Source of the DNA: Haplomitrium mnioides
Lineage: Eukaryota; Marchantiophyta; Haplomitriopsida; Calobryales
Reading direction: 5' to 3'
Assembly: GCA_049999725.1 (NCBI GenBank)
Contig: JBNGIS010033821.1
Location: forward strand, 1 to 20,013
DNA: 20,013 nt
Below, piece after piece: positions 8,921 through 18,775 of the stretch. Within the stretch, counting starts at the first letter, position 1. Every line of letters starts with the position of its first letter. The notes under the pieces were generated by a model. That model saw nothing but the letters and a program-made list of their open reading frames with translations. It was not told where the DNA came from and did not search any database. The position numbers were made by a program, and so were the translations under genes.

Positions 8921-9402
8921 GGTCAACAACAACAATAAAAAAAAAACTATGCGCATACTTCTAATTTGGACATGTCTCCAGTTGTCCATTTTTAGGTTTC
9001 GGCATATTCAAATTCTCCAACCTAATGGTGATTGTTTCTTCACGGACTTTGCATTGCTAGATTGCAGACTCCCTTATTTTTTTTTTGTCTTCTTCAAACA
9101 CTGTCAAAGGGTCCTTTTTCTTATAACCTTCCATCTCTTTAGTTCTCCTTTTGCTACGTGTCCTTATCTTTAGAACCTTCTCTTTACTTTAATTCTTTGT
9201 TTGCCACATGTCCTTATCATATTCTAAAGTAGCTTATTTAGACCCCCTCTTTCACTTTAATTCATTGACTTTCTCTCCTCGTGCCACGTGTCCAACTCTC
9301 TATAATAGGAATTGCTTTTTACTACTCTAACTTTGTAATAGCTTTCTAGACATAGTTGATATTATTTTTAGCTATGGCTTATTAAAGTTAGTGACCGTTA
9401 CA
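8921..9402 (-). repeat. 3' LTR of the chromovirus, outer half unlike the 5' LTR
   Basis: From about 9130 to 9402 it matches 14700-14967 closely and ends inward with the expected TGTAACGGTCAC (minus). From 8921 to about 9130 I find no match to 14450-14700: the TATA-containing promoter part and the terminal GTTACA are absent. The outer half was either replaced, heavily rearranged, or is other DNA adjoining a truncated LTR. Confidence 0.75.
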
Positions 9403-9417
9403 TTCCTCCCTCTTTTT
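9403..9417 (-). promoter_or_regulatory. Polypurine tract of the chromovirus
   Basis: AAAAAGAGGGAGGAA on the minus strand, directly before the 3' LTR start TGTAAC. This is the priming site for plus-strand DNA synthesis. It overlaps the pol stop codon TAA (9418-9416). Confidence 0.85.
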
Positions 9418-9598
9418 AAGAGGCAACTTCCTCATTGCGAGTAAGAGAGTTCTCAAAAGAGTGAACAAGTACAGAGGCATTGACCAAATTCTCCAATGGC
9501 TCCCAAGTAGCTTCACAAAGAGGGTAGCTTTTCCAACAAACCAAGTACTCCACAATCTCATGATGGCTTTGATGATGTGTGCATTTCTTCAAGAGCTA
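9416..9598 (-). other. Chromodomain at the C-terminus of the chromovirus integrase
   Basis: In the frame of the integrase, past the TAG at 9596-9598, the sequence reads EIVEYLVCWKSYPLCEATWE and then PLENLVNA and a C-terminal helix. The aromatic Tyr and two Trp of the methyl-lysine cage are visible. In chromoviruses this domain steers insertion to marked chromatin. Confidence 0.8.
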
Positions 9599-12500
9599 TT
9601 CCACCTCAAATTCCTCATGACCATCAATAAGCTCAGGTGGTGGAGAGGGTTTTTGGGTACAAGTGAAGGTGGTAGAGCGAGGTACAAAAGCACATAATAA
9701 AGAGACATGAAAAGTTGGATGAATCTTCATGTGAGAAGGTAAAACAAGTTGATAAGCCACTTCAACGATACAAGCAAAAATAACAAATGGTCCAATAAAG
9801 CGAGCAGATAGCTTACGAGAGCAAAGCAAAGGAAGACTGGACATAGAGAGCCATATTTGGTTACCTATAGCAAAGGTCACTTTACAACGATGAGCATCAG
9901 CATATTGTTTTTGGCGATTACGAGCAACTTTAAGTTTTTCCTTGGTACGTTGGATGTCGTGGTGTAGTCGATGGAGGAAATCATCGGTAGCTGGACTCTT
10001 AGAAATCAATATAGGATGAAGATTAGATAGAGTAGTTAGATGCTCACCATACATCAAAAAGAAAGGCGTGGCTTGTATAGAGCTGTTGATGAAGTTATTG
10101 TAAAAGAACTCCACAAGAGGTAGCAACCAATCATATTCTTCTTGTTCTTCCAAAATAAAAGCCTGCAACATATCTTCGATGGTGTGGTTGGCCCGTCCAG
10201 TTTGACCGTCCAATTCAAGGTGATAAGTAGTGGATATAGCTAGTTTGGTTTTGAGAAGACCAAATATTGTACGCCAAAACATGTTGATAAATTGAGTGCC
10301 GCGGTTGGAGATAATCACTTTGGAGATACCATGATGAGAGTAGACTGATTCCAAATAATTAGTGCTAACTCCGGTGCTGTCACTGATTTGGTAGTCGAAC
10401 GAATATGAATTATTTTGCTAAGTTTGTCCATAAAAACAACAATAGCATCATAACCCGTAGAAGTACATGGTAGCTCACACAAAATATCCATACTCACATG
10501 TTTCTATTGCCGATTTGGGATAGGCAACGGTTGTAATAAACCTCCACGTTTAAGATTGGTCTCTTTGTTTTGTTGACAAGCCAAACAACTCCAAACATAG
10601 GTCTTCACATCTTGATGCATCTTAAGCCAATAATAGACTCGTTGAAGATTGTCCAAAGTTTTCTCAATTTCAACATGTCTACCAATTGCCAAGTCATGTG
10701 CTTCATACAAAACCTCAAAGCAAAGCTTACCATTATTATGAACCCATACCTTGCCTTGGAAGAAAATCAATCCTCTCACCTCTTTCGCTAGATTCTTTTG
10801 TTGTGCGGCAATAATCTTCTCATCTTCTTTTGTTCCAGCCAACATTTCCGTCCACCAAGTAGGATGAATTTTAATTTCTAACAAGATGTTGAGTTGATGC
10901 ATGTGGGTCAAGGCATCTGCAATTTGTTGTTTTTTTTCTACATAGACCATCTTCATATGGAACCGTTGTTGCCACTCTACCCAACGAATCTACTTTTTTG
11001 AGAGCTCATTTTGAGTTTCTAAATAGATTAGAGGTTTATGGTCGATTTCGACAAGAAACTCCTTATCTTCTAGATAATGCTTCCAATGTTTGGTTGATAA
11101 CACAATTGCCAATTCTTCCCGCTCCGTAGTGTGGTAGTTTTGCTCAATGTTGCTTAACTTCTTAGAAAAGAAGGCAATATGATGCCAACCATCCTCCCAT
11201 TCTTGTTGCAAAACTCCGCTAAGAGTCTTTCCCAATGTATCCACTGAAAGTTTGATTGGTCATTTAGAATCATACCATTTAAGAATAGGAGTATGAAGAA
11301 GCGATTTCTTCAATGCTTGGAATGCCAACTCTTTTGTAGCTCCTTATAACCATGTGTGACTTTTCTTGAGCAAGTTGGTTAATGGTTCTCCTATTTGTGC
11401 AAAACCTTTCACAAATCAACGATAAAACCCAATTAGCCTCAAATATCCCCTCAATTGTGTTTAATCACTAGGAGCTTCCCATTTCTGAATTGCTTCTACT
11501 TTCTCATTCATAACTTGGATTCCTGATGCACTTACACAGTGACCCAAGTAGTGAAACTCCCTCTTTCTAATTTCATATTTGGATATCTTCATATATAGCT
11601 TGTGGTTCTGAAGTACCCTTAATATTTTACAAAGATGTTGTTGATGCTCTTGAAGACTCTTGCTCTAGATGAGAATATCATCCAAAAAGACAATAACAAA
11701 CTTATCAAAATAAGATCAAAAAATATCATTTATAAGACCCATAAATGTTCCACGAACATTGGTTAATCCAAAAGGCATAACAAGATATTCAAAATGCTTG
11801 TATCGACTTTGAAATGTTGTTTTCTGCACATCACCTTTCGCGATTCAGATTTGATTATATCTGCTTCTCAAGTCCAATTTTGTAAAGTAGCTTACTCCTT
11901 GAAGTTGATTAAATGAATCATCCATCCTTGGAAAAAGATATTTTTTTTCACTGTTTGTTGATTGAGTGCTCGAAAGTCAATGCACATTCTCATACTCTCA
12001 TCTTTCTTTTTCACAAATAGTACTGGTGCACTATAAGGAGAAATGCTTGGTTGAATGAATCCTTTTTCTTACAATTCCGTAATATGAGATTTGCATCCCT
12101 CCAATTCATGAGGAGGCAAACGATATGGTGCTTTGCACAATGGAGTACTTCTTGGAATGACCTCAATCTTGTGATCAATGCATCGTTTTGGAGGCAAACT
12201 CTTGGACAAATCATTGGAAAAAACGTCACAAAACTCCTTCAAAACACCTTGAAATTCATGTGAAACATTATGATTTGAGTTCTCTCTGTCAATACTAAGC
12301 TCACGCATGAGTCTTAAAAACACCATATCTTGCTTTTTGATTGCATTTGCTCCAATCACATATAGGGGTAGGTGTCTTGAATGAGATTGTACTCAATCTC
12401 CCCAAATTCTCCATTGAGATGTCATGAGTGTCTTCTTTCTCCAATCTACTTGCAGATTATATATTTGTAACCACTTCATTCCAAGAATAGCGTCATATCT

Positions 12501-12740
12501 TGCCAATGTTGTGATCTTCCACTCCAACTTCTTTTTATAGTTACCCATGTGTAAAGCTATACTTTGAGATAGTTGTTCAATAGACTTGCTTTGGCCATTT
12601 GCCATTTCTACCACTTCGTGCTCTTCTTTTTCAAGGGGCAACTTCAACTTCAATGCTATCGCTCTTGATAAGTAATTTTCTTCTACTCTAGAGCCCACCA
12701 TAACTCTTATTGCAGATCCTTCCATCCATCCATCAACCAC
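9416..12740 (-). pseudogene. pol: Chromovirus pol: protease, reverse transcriptase, RNase H, integrase, chromodomain
   Basis: Aspartic protease-like region (12740-12393): the active-site triad region is GSRVEENYLS where DSGA is expected, but the downstream ILGMKWL strand is kept. RT (12359 to about 11400) is recognised from [22 protein letters not shown] and the catalytic FLDD near 11680, with several in-frame stops. RNase H (11244-10920) keeps EIDHKPL and IADALT. Integrase has the zinc finger (HX6H, then CLACQQNK near 10570) and the core to 9596, but the second catalytic Asp is Asn (ISNRGTQF) and the Glu is Gly (DGQTGRAN). A frameshift lies near 10350. After a TAG at 9596-9598 a chromodomain follows (EYLVCWKSY, ATWEPLENL, 9540-9440), ending at TAA 9416-9418. 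Three reading frames are used in total. It is defective. Confidence 0.92.
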
Positions 12741-12928
12741 AATTAACCCTCCATTTTTCTATTTTTCTATATGATAGATGCTTTCCTCGCCTTTCTTCTT
12801 TATCCCAACAAAACTACGAGGATTTTTTACTGGTGCCCATTGTTTCTTTGACCTTTTTCATCTCCTTCATTGTTGATATCATGGAGCAGCTGCTGAAATA
12901 CTCGCCATTAATTGCGTCATACTGCTCT

Positions 12929-13795
12929 TCAATTTGGTGCAATGTGTTCTACCCGACCACAATTGTAGCATGTTCGAGTTTCTTGTCGATCATCTATCCT
13001 TCTTTCATTAGTATATTGTGGTCCCTCTTGTTGGTTATTTGGGCAATGAAATTCTCTTCTTCTCATATTCCCCAACTCCATAGGCATGGGGCCATAGTTT
13101 CCTCTGATTTGCACAATTTTGAGTGCTCCTTCAATTCGTTGAGCAAATGAAATGGCTTCATTTACGTCTTTTGGGTTGCGCATCATAACCTCTCATCTAA
13201 TCTTTCTCTTTAACCCTTGCAAAAATTTGTCAAATGCCTCCGCTGGACTCATATCTTCGATTTGAACTTGCAAGCTTTGAAATTCCTCAATATATCTTGC
13301 AACACTTCCTTGCTGCACCAACTCCCAAAGCTTCATTCTTGTAGTTAATATAGAATCCATCGCTATAAAATTTTGGAGCAAACCTTCTTTTAAACTACTC
13401 CACAAAAGTTTTTCTCCTCATGTATTTTTCTATCACTCCCAACCTTATAGCCATATTGATGCATGCTCTATTAAGAATGATCTTGCAAACAATCCATTCT
13501 CCAAATCCAAAGCATTTGGATAATATGACATGTGAATCTCCATTCGATAGACCCATCCTTCTACGATGCCAACTGTGCGACTTCCTCTATAGGGTTCTAC
13601 TTTGCACGACTTGCTCATTTTTTGAAGTAACGTCTCTCGACTTCCTTCTCCTGTTTCTTGTTGTAGTCGCATTTTCACCATTTATATCATCAACATGTTT
13701 GCTTGTTGTTGGCTTGCTATAAGAGATGCTTGAAGCTCTTCCAACTTTGCCATCATCCACACTCCTTCTTCAAGACTGTTGGAGTTAGCATCCAT
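12929..13795 (-). pseudogene. gag: Chromovirus gag with zinc knuckle, interrupted by stops
   Basis: The start ATG at 13795 (AACATGG context) opens MDANSNSLEEGVWMMAKLEE. The frame then carries stops at 13682-13684, several between 13447 and 13406, and one at 13193-13195, yet stays in one phase to 12929. The capsid region contains LWELVQQGSVARYIEEFQSL and FLQGLKRKI, typical of retrotransposon gag. The zinc knuckle reads CYNCGRVEHIAPN, and the last Cys codon of the CX2CX4HX4C motif has become TGA (12929-12931). Protease and pol follow in another frame. Not functional. Confidence 0.88.
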
Positions 13796-14436
13796 GTTGT
13801 TCTGTCATAGTTTAACCTTCTAAAACTTATACAAACGCAAATATGTACACATTCCAATTGTGAAGAATAGGTAAAATAAAAGGTTTAGGGGATGCCAACA
13901 CCGCATTATAGAACCTCTCTCCAAACTTATAAACAAGAAAATCACGTTGCATTTGTTTAAGCGTTACTCTAATAAAAATATGACATTTGGAGTTGAACTC
14001 TTCTAGAGGAGTTTGGTTCAAATCCATTGTTTTTCTACCACAAAATAGAAGTAAAACGCTCCGATGTTACATCATAGTTTACCATAGGTAAGATGACAGG
14101 TTCTCTTGATTCCATCACAAAAACCATAAAGTCATCACTAAAGTTATACATTAGAAATTGACGAAAGAAATGTTTGTCAATATTAAACACACAAACGTTA
14201 AAAGGATTTAATAGAGAAATTCTAGGAGATACAAATGCTCCTCTATCCATTGACCACCATAGCAAGTCAAACTTTTTATCTTCACGTACAAAAGATGGGA
14301 TATCCACTATCCTTTATTCATGAAAACTTGATAGTTTAACTCTAATAGAGTCAATACAAAGTGAGATTCCACTACTCAAAAAAGTCTTAAATACTTCTCC
14401 AAAGAGGGGTTATCCACACTCTTTAGAAAAGACCAA
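13796..14436 (-). other. Chromovirus leader between primer-binding site and gag, with two related short open frames
   Basis: About 640 bases. Two open frames (14307-14035 and 14027-13827) encode short peptides that look alike: one has FLMYNFSDDFMVFVMES then PVILPMV, the other FLVYKFGERFYNAVLAS then PFILPIL. This suggests an old tandem duplication, either a short pre-gag gene or repeated leader sequence. I do not recognise a family. It lacks gag or pol motifs. Confidence 0.45.
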
Positions 14437-14448
14437 GCTCTGATACTA
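14437..14448 (-). promoter_or_regulatory. Primer-binding site, initiator tRNA-Met type
   Basis: On the minus strand, one base after the 5' LTR, TAGTATCAGAGC matches the usual plant primer-binding sequence TGGTATCAGAGC with one mismatch. It primes minus-strand DNA synthesis and fixes the element's orientation. Confidence 0.85.
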
Positions 14449-14449
14449 T

Positions 14450-14967
14450 TGTAACACTACACACCTACATTACGCACATAAGTTAGCACAAGTACGACAC
14501 ATACAAGTTAGCATAAGAGAAGCGCACAAGAACTTCAAGAACTCACAAGGTAAGGGATGCCAAACAAGGCACTCTCCCTTCTTTATATACTTGAGAGAAA
14601 GCACTTTGCTTACATAGATGGAGGAACCCCATTGGTTCCTTTTCTATCCTCTTCTAATTGGACCCCTCTTTTCTCTCTCACTCCAATTGGACCACCCTTT
14701 ACTTTTTTTCTCCTTCTGCCACATGTCCTTATCTTTAGAACCTTCTCTTTACTTTAATTCTTTGCTTGCCACATGCCTTTATCATCTTCTAAAGTAGCTT
14801 ATCTAGACTCCCTCTTTCACTTTAATTCATTGACTTTCTCTCCTCATGTCACGTGTCCAACTCTCGATAATAGGAATTTCTTTTTGCTACTCTAACTTAG
14901 TAATAGTTTTCTAGGCATATTTGCCATTATTTTTAGCTATAGCTTACTAAAGTTAGTGACCGTTACA
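14450..14967 (-). repeat. 5' LTR of the chromovirus (518 bp, complete)
   Basis: Starts TGTAACGGTCAC and ends GTGTTACA on the minus strand, so the ends are TG...CA within a TGTAAC/GTTACA inverted repeat. A TATATAAAG box sits at about 14581-14590 (minus). The inner portion matches the left LTR at 9130-9402. Confidence 0.92.
14581..14590 (-). promoter_or_regulatory. TATA box of the chromovirus LTR promoter
   Basis: GTATATAAAG on the minus strand inside the complete LTR, placed so that transcription would start about 30 bases downstream and read through the primer-binding site into gag. This part is missing from the left LTR. Confidence 0.55.
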
Positions 14968-15007
14968 CTTTGTAACCATCAAAAAAATCCGCCAAAAACT
15001 GAGTAAA
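14968..15007 (-). pseudogene. First part of methyltransferase exon 2, cut by the chromovirus
   Basis: A strong acceptor (TTTTGCTTTGTTTTCAG) ends at 15008. In the phase set by exon 1, the 40 bases that follow read FTQFLADFFDGYK and then meet the chromovirus LTR. The rest of the exon resumes beyond 8920. The phase across the insertion is off by one base, so a few bases were probably altered at the junction. Confidence 0.55.
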
Positions 15008-15468
15008 CTGAAAACAAAGCAAAAAACAATTAACCATAAGTACAAGTGTTCAAGGTATGAGATAAGACAATACATTCAATTCCCGCATGGACTCTAATAA
15101 CCATATGTGCATGCTCTACACAAGGGAGTCTATGCGCAAGGATTCCCAAGTCCATGTGCGCATGGACTTACATGTCCAAGCACGACTGGACTACAAAGTC
15201 TATGCGCGCATGGACTTCGGAGTCCAGGTGCACATTGACTTGGGAGTCCAGGCGCGCATGGACTTTGGAGTACATGTGCGTATAGACTCTCAAGTCCAAG
15301 CGCGCATGTACTCTAAGTCCATGTGCGCATGAGCTTGGGAGTCCATGTGCACATAGACTCTTGGATTCATGTGCGACTAGACCCCCAGACTTCATGCTTG
15401 CATGGACTCCATAGGAGTTCCGACTCAATATAAAGAAATACAAGTGAAAAAATATTTTCAGAAATTAC
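15008..15468 (-). other. Intron 1 of the methyltransferase gene, with 24-bp repeats
   Basis: GTAATTTC donor at 15468 and TTTTCAG acceptor at 15008. Between 15085 and 15425 it holds about 14 units of the 24-bp palindromic repeat, such as GGACTTCGGAGTCC followed by AGGTGCACAT or ATGTGCGCAT. The repeat-derived open frames on both strands are not genes. Confidence 0.7.
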
Positions 15469-15828
15469 CTTGCCATCTTCCTTTACAGCCAGAAGATGCT
15501 TGACAAAAATATCCCTTTCCTTAAACTTGTTAAAAGAAAATCGTTTATGATTTGCATAGTAAAAGGTTTTTGAATCTTGAGACTACACAAGCAGCCCAAT
15601 GTTGGTTTTTTTGCCTTCACATATCATTGTAATTTGGACTACTAGACCTAAATTGAATTTTTCACCTTCACCACCAAAAAAGTAAAGATGTTGATCGGGG
15701 TCTTTCAAGGAGCAGTAATTAGCGGGCTAATTCTGCTCGAGTTTTGCAGGCTCTAGAGCCTTGACAACATATGAATACATGTATGGATTTGGTTGAGTAG
15801 GGCGAGAAACATTTCTTTGATCTGCCAT
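15469..15828 (-). pseudogene. Methyltransferase exon 1 (N-terminus), two in-frame stops
   Basis: The ATG at 15828 lies in AGAATGGC (A at -3, G at +4) and is the first ATG after the predicted transcript start, so I chose it over upstream open frame. The protein begins MADQRNVSRPTQPNPYMYSY and continues to GEGEKFNLGLVV and KHLLAVKEDGK at the donor (15469). TAG stops at 15727-15729 and 15583-15585 lie within an otherwise well-kept frame, compatible with CAG or TGG codons mutated by C-to-T change. I do not recognise this part as a domain on its own. Its position before the ParB-like exon suggests it forms the start of that domain. It is transcribed away from the transposase gene. Confidence 0.6.
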
Positions 15829-16006
15829 TCTCAAGATGCTAGAAATACGTGAATCTCGAGGTAAAAAATGTAATGAAAAAAAGCTCACAAATCTTTGAAG
15901 GCTGGAAATGGCAAAAAAGTAAGTAAATGCAAAAATAGGTATGGCAACAAAACAAAAACCAAAACCTAAACTCGCGACAATGGAAAGAAACTTTCCACTG
16001 ACGCTC

Positions 16007-16015
16007 TTTTTATAG
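16007..16015 (-). promoter_or_regulatory. TATA box of the methyltransferase gene
   Basis: CTATAAAAAG on the minus strand about 180 bases before the ATG at 15828. A near-identical block stands at 4084-4091. Expected transcript start is near 15980, giving a 5' UTR of about 150 bases. Confidence 0.6.
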
Positions 16016-16220
16016 CTAAATATCAAAAAATGACTTTTCCCGCCAAAAATGATTCGCGGAGCTCTTGACACATACATTTGCCTAGTGTAAAAAAAAGTTA
16101 GTACATAAAGCATTGTTTGTCCTCATCTTTCCAATTTTTGTTTTTCATTTTCTTCACAAAAACTTCCTATATTTGTCATTTTGCCAAAAAATCTTGAAAA
16201 ACATATCTTTTAGGTGTGTG

Positions 16221-16230
16221 CTATAAGAGG
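16221..16230 (+). promoter_or_regulatory. Possible TATA box of the transposase gene
   Basis: CTATAAGAGG, about 205 bases before the chosen ATG at 16434. The motif is weaker than the one on the other strand and has no second copy in the window to compare. Confidence 0.3.
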
Positions 16231-16506
16231 TTCATAATATTTCTTAAAATAATTCCTTGAAGTACTTGATTTTTAGGGAGCTTTTTTAATGGTTGGAGTT
16301 TTCAAATACAAGAAGAGGTTAGAGTTTCAAGATTCATCTTCATAAAAAATGTTACTTTTGACAGACAGGTTGAGATTTGTTCATATGGCAATTATTTCGA
16401 GGTAAGCGATGGAATACCAAAAGCGTTAGTGTGATGGCGAGTATATTAAGGAAAAAGATGGATTTGGTTGAATCAGATAGCTCTGCCCAAAAAGATCAAG
16501 AAGGTG

Positions 16507-16640
16507 AACTTCATTCGCGCATAGGATCAAGGACTGAACTCTATACGCGCATAAGGTCAAGGAGTGAATCCAATGCGCACATAGGATTAATGACTAAACA
16601 ACTTGCGCGCAAAGGATCAAAGAGGGAACTGAATGCTTGT
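16507..16640 (+). repeat. 30-bp tandem repeat inside the transposase coding region
   Basis: Four to five units of 30 bp with a GCGCGCATAGGATCAAGGA-like centre, giving ten-residue protein repeats such as LHSRIGSRTE and LYTRIRSRSE. The DNA core resembles the palindromic core of the intronic arrays, but the period keeps the reading frame. Confidence 0.7.
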
Positions 16641-18013
16641 AGAGAACTAAAGAAACAATCTTCATCCAACACAAGATCTTTGTTGCCCTTCAAGCGATCA
16701 AAGTTGAATCTTTCTTCTAAGTATTCCAATATATCAGCAAAAAAATGTTCAACACAAAACTTCCAGACAGTTGTAGACCTTTCTTTATCTATATCTAAGG
16801 GAGACCTCGATATTCATGATCAAAGTGTGTTTGTTCAAAACACAAAAACATACAATCTGTGGAGAGTTTTAATTTTGGAGATGAGCCACTCTCTTCAATA
16901 GCACCACTCAAAGAACGATTGATTTTGTTTCAAGTTGCACCTCGGAAGGAGATTAAAACATCTAAAACAAACCGAATTCTTTTTGAAGGAGTCTTCAAAC
17001 GATAGTTTGGGAAACGGTTCTAGCAAAGAGTATCAATTAATCAACATTTCTTTGGAGTTATTGCCAAGCGCACCAATTTTATTACAAAAAACATTTCTCT
17101 CTAATCAAGATATTGATCAAGATTCGGTTTCAGAATGGTGCAGTTCTCCAGATCTCCAAGAAGAACCTCATCTCTCAAAAGTATTATGCGACAAAATAAA
17201 TAATGTTTACGATGACGACCAAGATCTTCAAGATGAATTATCTCCTATTGTTAGATTTGCTTACGGACCGAATCGTTCAACATAACATAAGAATTCTTTG
17301 TCTGGACCAAAACCCAAACAAGTAAACACCTTACTCAAAAATTCTTCGCGGAAAGTCCATCATGACAAAAGCTTTGTGAAGAAAACGCTAAATCCAATGT
17401 CAATTTCTAAATTGAAGAGAATTTCTTGTTGTCGAAATAATTGCTTGTCATTATGCAAGACAGATTTTTTGAAATTTGTGAGAGAAACGTACTTTCCACA
17501 AAGCATGAAGAATTGAGATATCATACTACAATAGAGAATACCAAGAAAAGACTCTGATGTTGAAAATCAGTTTACACTACTTGGCGGTACCTTTGTTTGT
17601 AGAAGAGCCTTTAAATTAATATTAGTAGTAAGGAATTATAGAATCCAAAGGACTCAAAATCTCAAAAACGCAAATTCTAGAGGCACTTTTGGAAAAAGAC
17701 AACTATCTGCTAAAGGAGTTTTTGTGCGTGAGTGGATGGAAATTTTTTTCTAGGGACATTGCAAGAGAATGCCCACTCACGAAGTGTACAACTTACCCAA
17801 TAATTTTACAAAAATGGGAAGTTTATGACTACTACACAACTTATTTGAAAGAGAAAGATCCCCATTGTATTCTTAGTTTCTTAGGTTTTACAAAACATTG
17901 GAGAACTCATTTTCCAAATGTAAAAATTCCAAAATGCAATCGATTTGTTGTTTGTGAAACATGCGAAGAAATAAAATCTTTGCAAGACAAATTTGTCTTC
18001 AAATTCGATATAG

Positions 18014-18775
18014 GTAATAAATTTTCTTCTCTTTTTGACACCTTTGTCTAATCCATCCTCTTTTTTCTAGACTCAAAGGTTAGTTCTAGAGATGTTATGT
18101 TTTCTCAACTTACAGCCAAAACAATTTTTTTGTGAAGTTATTTAGCAAAGAAGATTTGAGTCAAATAGTTCTTAGCAAGTTGAGTTGTGAGAAGAGTGTC
18201 TATGCTCGCAGAGAGTCGGTTGTTTTATTTTTCAATTTTAACCTTGCCTCCAATCGAATAAAGAGAAAATGAATTTGGTTCTTGGTGGTGACATTAGCCT
18301 TACAACAAGTTTTGTTTTCGTTCTTTTAATACAAGAGCCCTTGTAAAACAAAAATTTAAAGAATCATTTTTGTTGTTCACCAATTCTATATGAGCATACG
18401 ATTTGTTCTTGTTTCTTTTAAAACCAATCGCGACAACAGTCACAACAAGCCATGATATTAGTGTTGTTGTATTGTTCCTATGTGCACATACGATCAATTG
18501 TTGACTCCACTCATTCTAAGCGCTCAAAGGATGTGTTTTGGTACAATTTGTTTGTAAATCTTGTTTTTCTCCTTTCGAAACAGATTTTCCTTTTTTTCAA
18601 ATTGCCTAAATATTAATTTAAATCTATTACATAGTGTTTCATTTCTACAAATTCAAACATTTGTTTAAGATGACTTGAATGTTTGTGGCACCTAAGGTTA
18701 TGTTATGAAGTTACGAGTATTGACATATGTTTTACTAAACTACTTTTATGTCTTTCGTGCTTTGTGATGATGCAG
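18014..18775 (+). other. Intron of the transposase-like gene
   Basis: Donor G|GTAATA at 18013/18014 and acceptor GATGCAG at 18775. Joining restores one phase across a Val codon, with conserved-looking protein on both sides. The 760 bases between contain no gene I can support, and their short open frames lack motifs. The left copy has lost this region by deletion. Confidence 0.65.

Larger units (their letters stand above)
8921..14967 (-). mobile_element. Ty3/gypsy chromovirus (LTR retrotransposon), about 6 kb, degenerate, inserted in methyltransferase exon 2
   Basis: Order on the minus strand: LTR (14967-14450), primer-binding site, leader, gag (13795-12929), protease, RT, RNase H, integrase and chromodomain (12740-9416), polypurine tract (9417-9403), LTR (9402 to about 8921). 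RT before integrase places it in Ty3/gypsy, and the C-terminal chromodomain makes it a chromovirus. A CTTTG 5-mer adjoins both outer ends (8916-8920 and 14968-14972), as a target-site duplication would. Every gene has stops or frameshifts, and the catalytic residues of protease and integrase are lost, so it is inactive. Confidence 0.92.
15829..16433. promoter_or_regulatory. Shared divergent promoter region of methyltransferase and transposase genes
   Basis: About 600 bases between the two start codons. It holds a minus-strand TATA box (about 16007-16015) and a plus-strand CTATAAGAGG (16221-16230) about 200 bases apart. The methyltransferase side of it, about 15990-16040, recurs in the spacer at 4066-4107, which marks it as element sequence. 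The open frame running through it on minus (to 16113) is 5' UTR and promoter, not coding. Confidence 0.6.

Noticed and set aside
9461-9697. Plus-strand open frame of 78 codons beside the left LTR
   Set aside because: Antisense to the integrase C-terminus and chromodomain.
12710-13150. Long plus-strand open frame of 146 codons
   Set aside because: It is antisense to the chromovirus protease and gag region, whose minus-strand frames carry clear motifs.
15829-16113. N-terminal extension of methyltransferase exon 1 with a hydrophobic, membrane-like stretch
   Set aside because: It runs through the TATA box and predicted 5' UTR. The first good ATG is at 15828, so the hydrophobic part is not translated.
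18300-18497. Minus-strand open frame within the transposase intron
   Set aside because: Short, without motifs, and inside an intron supported by frame-restoring splice sites.
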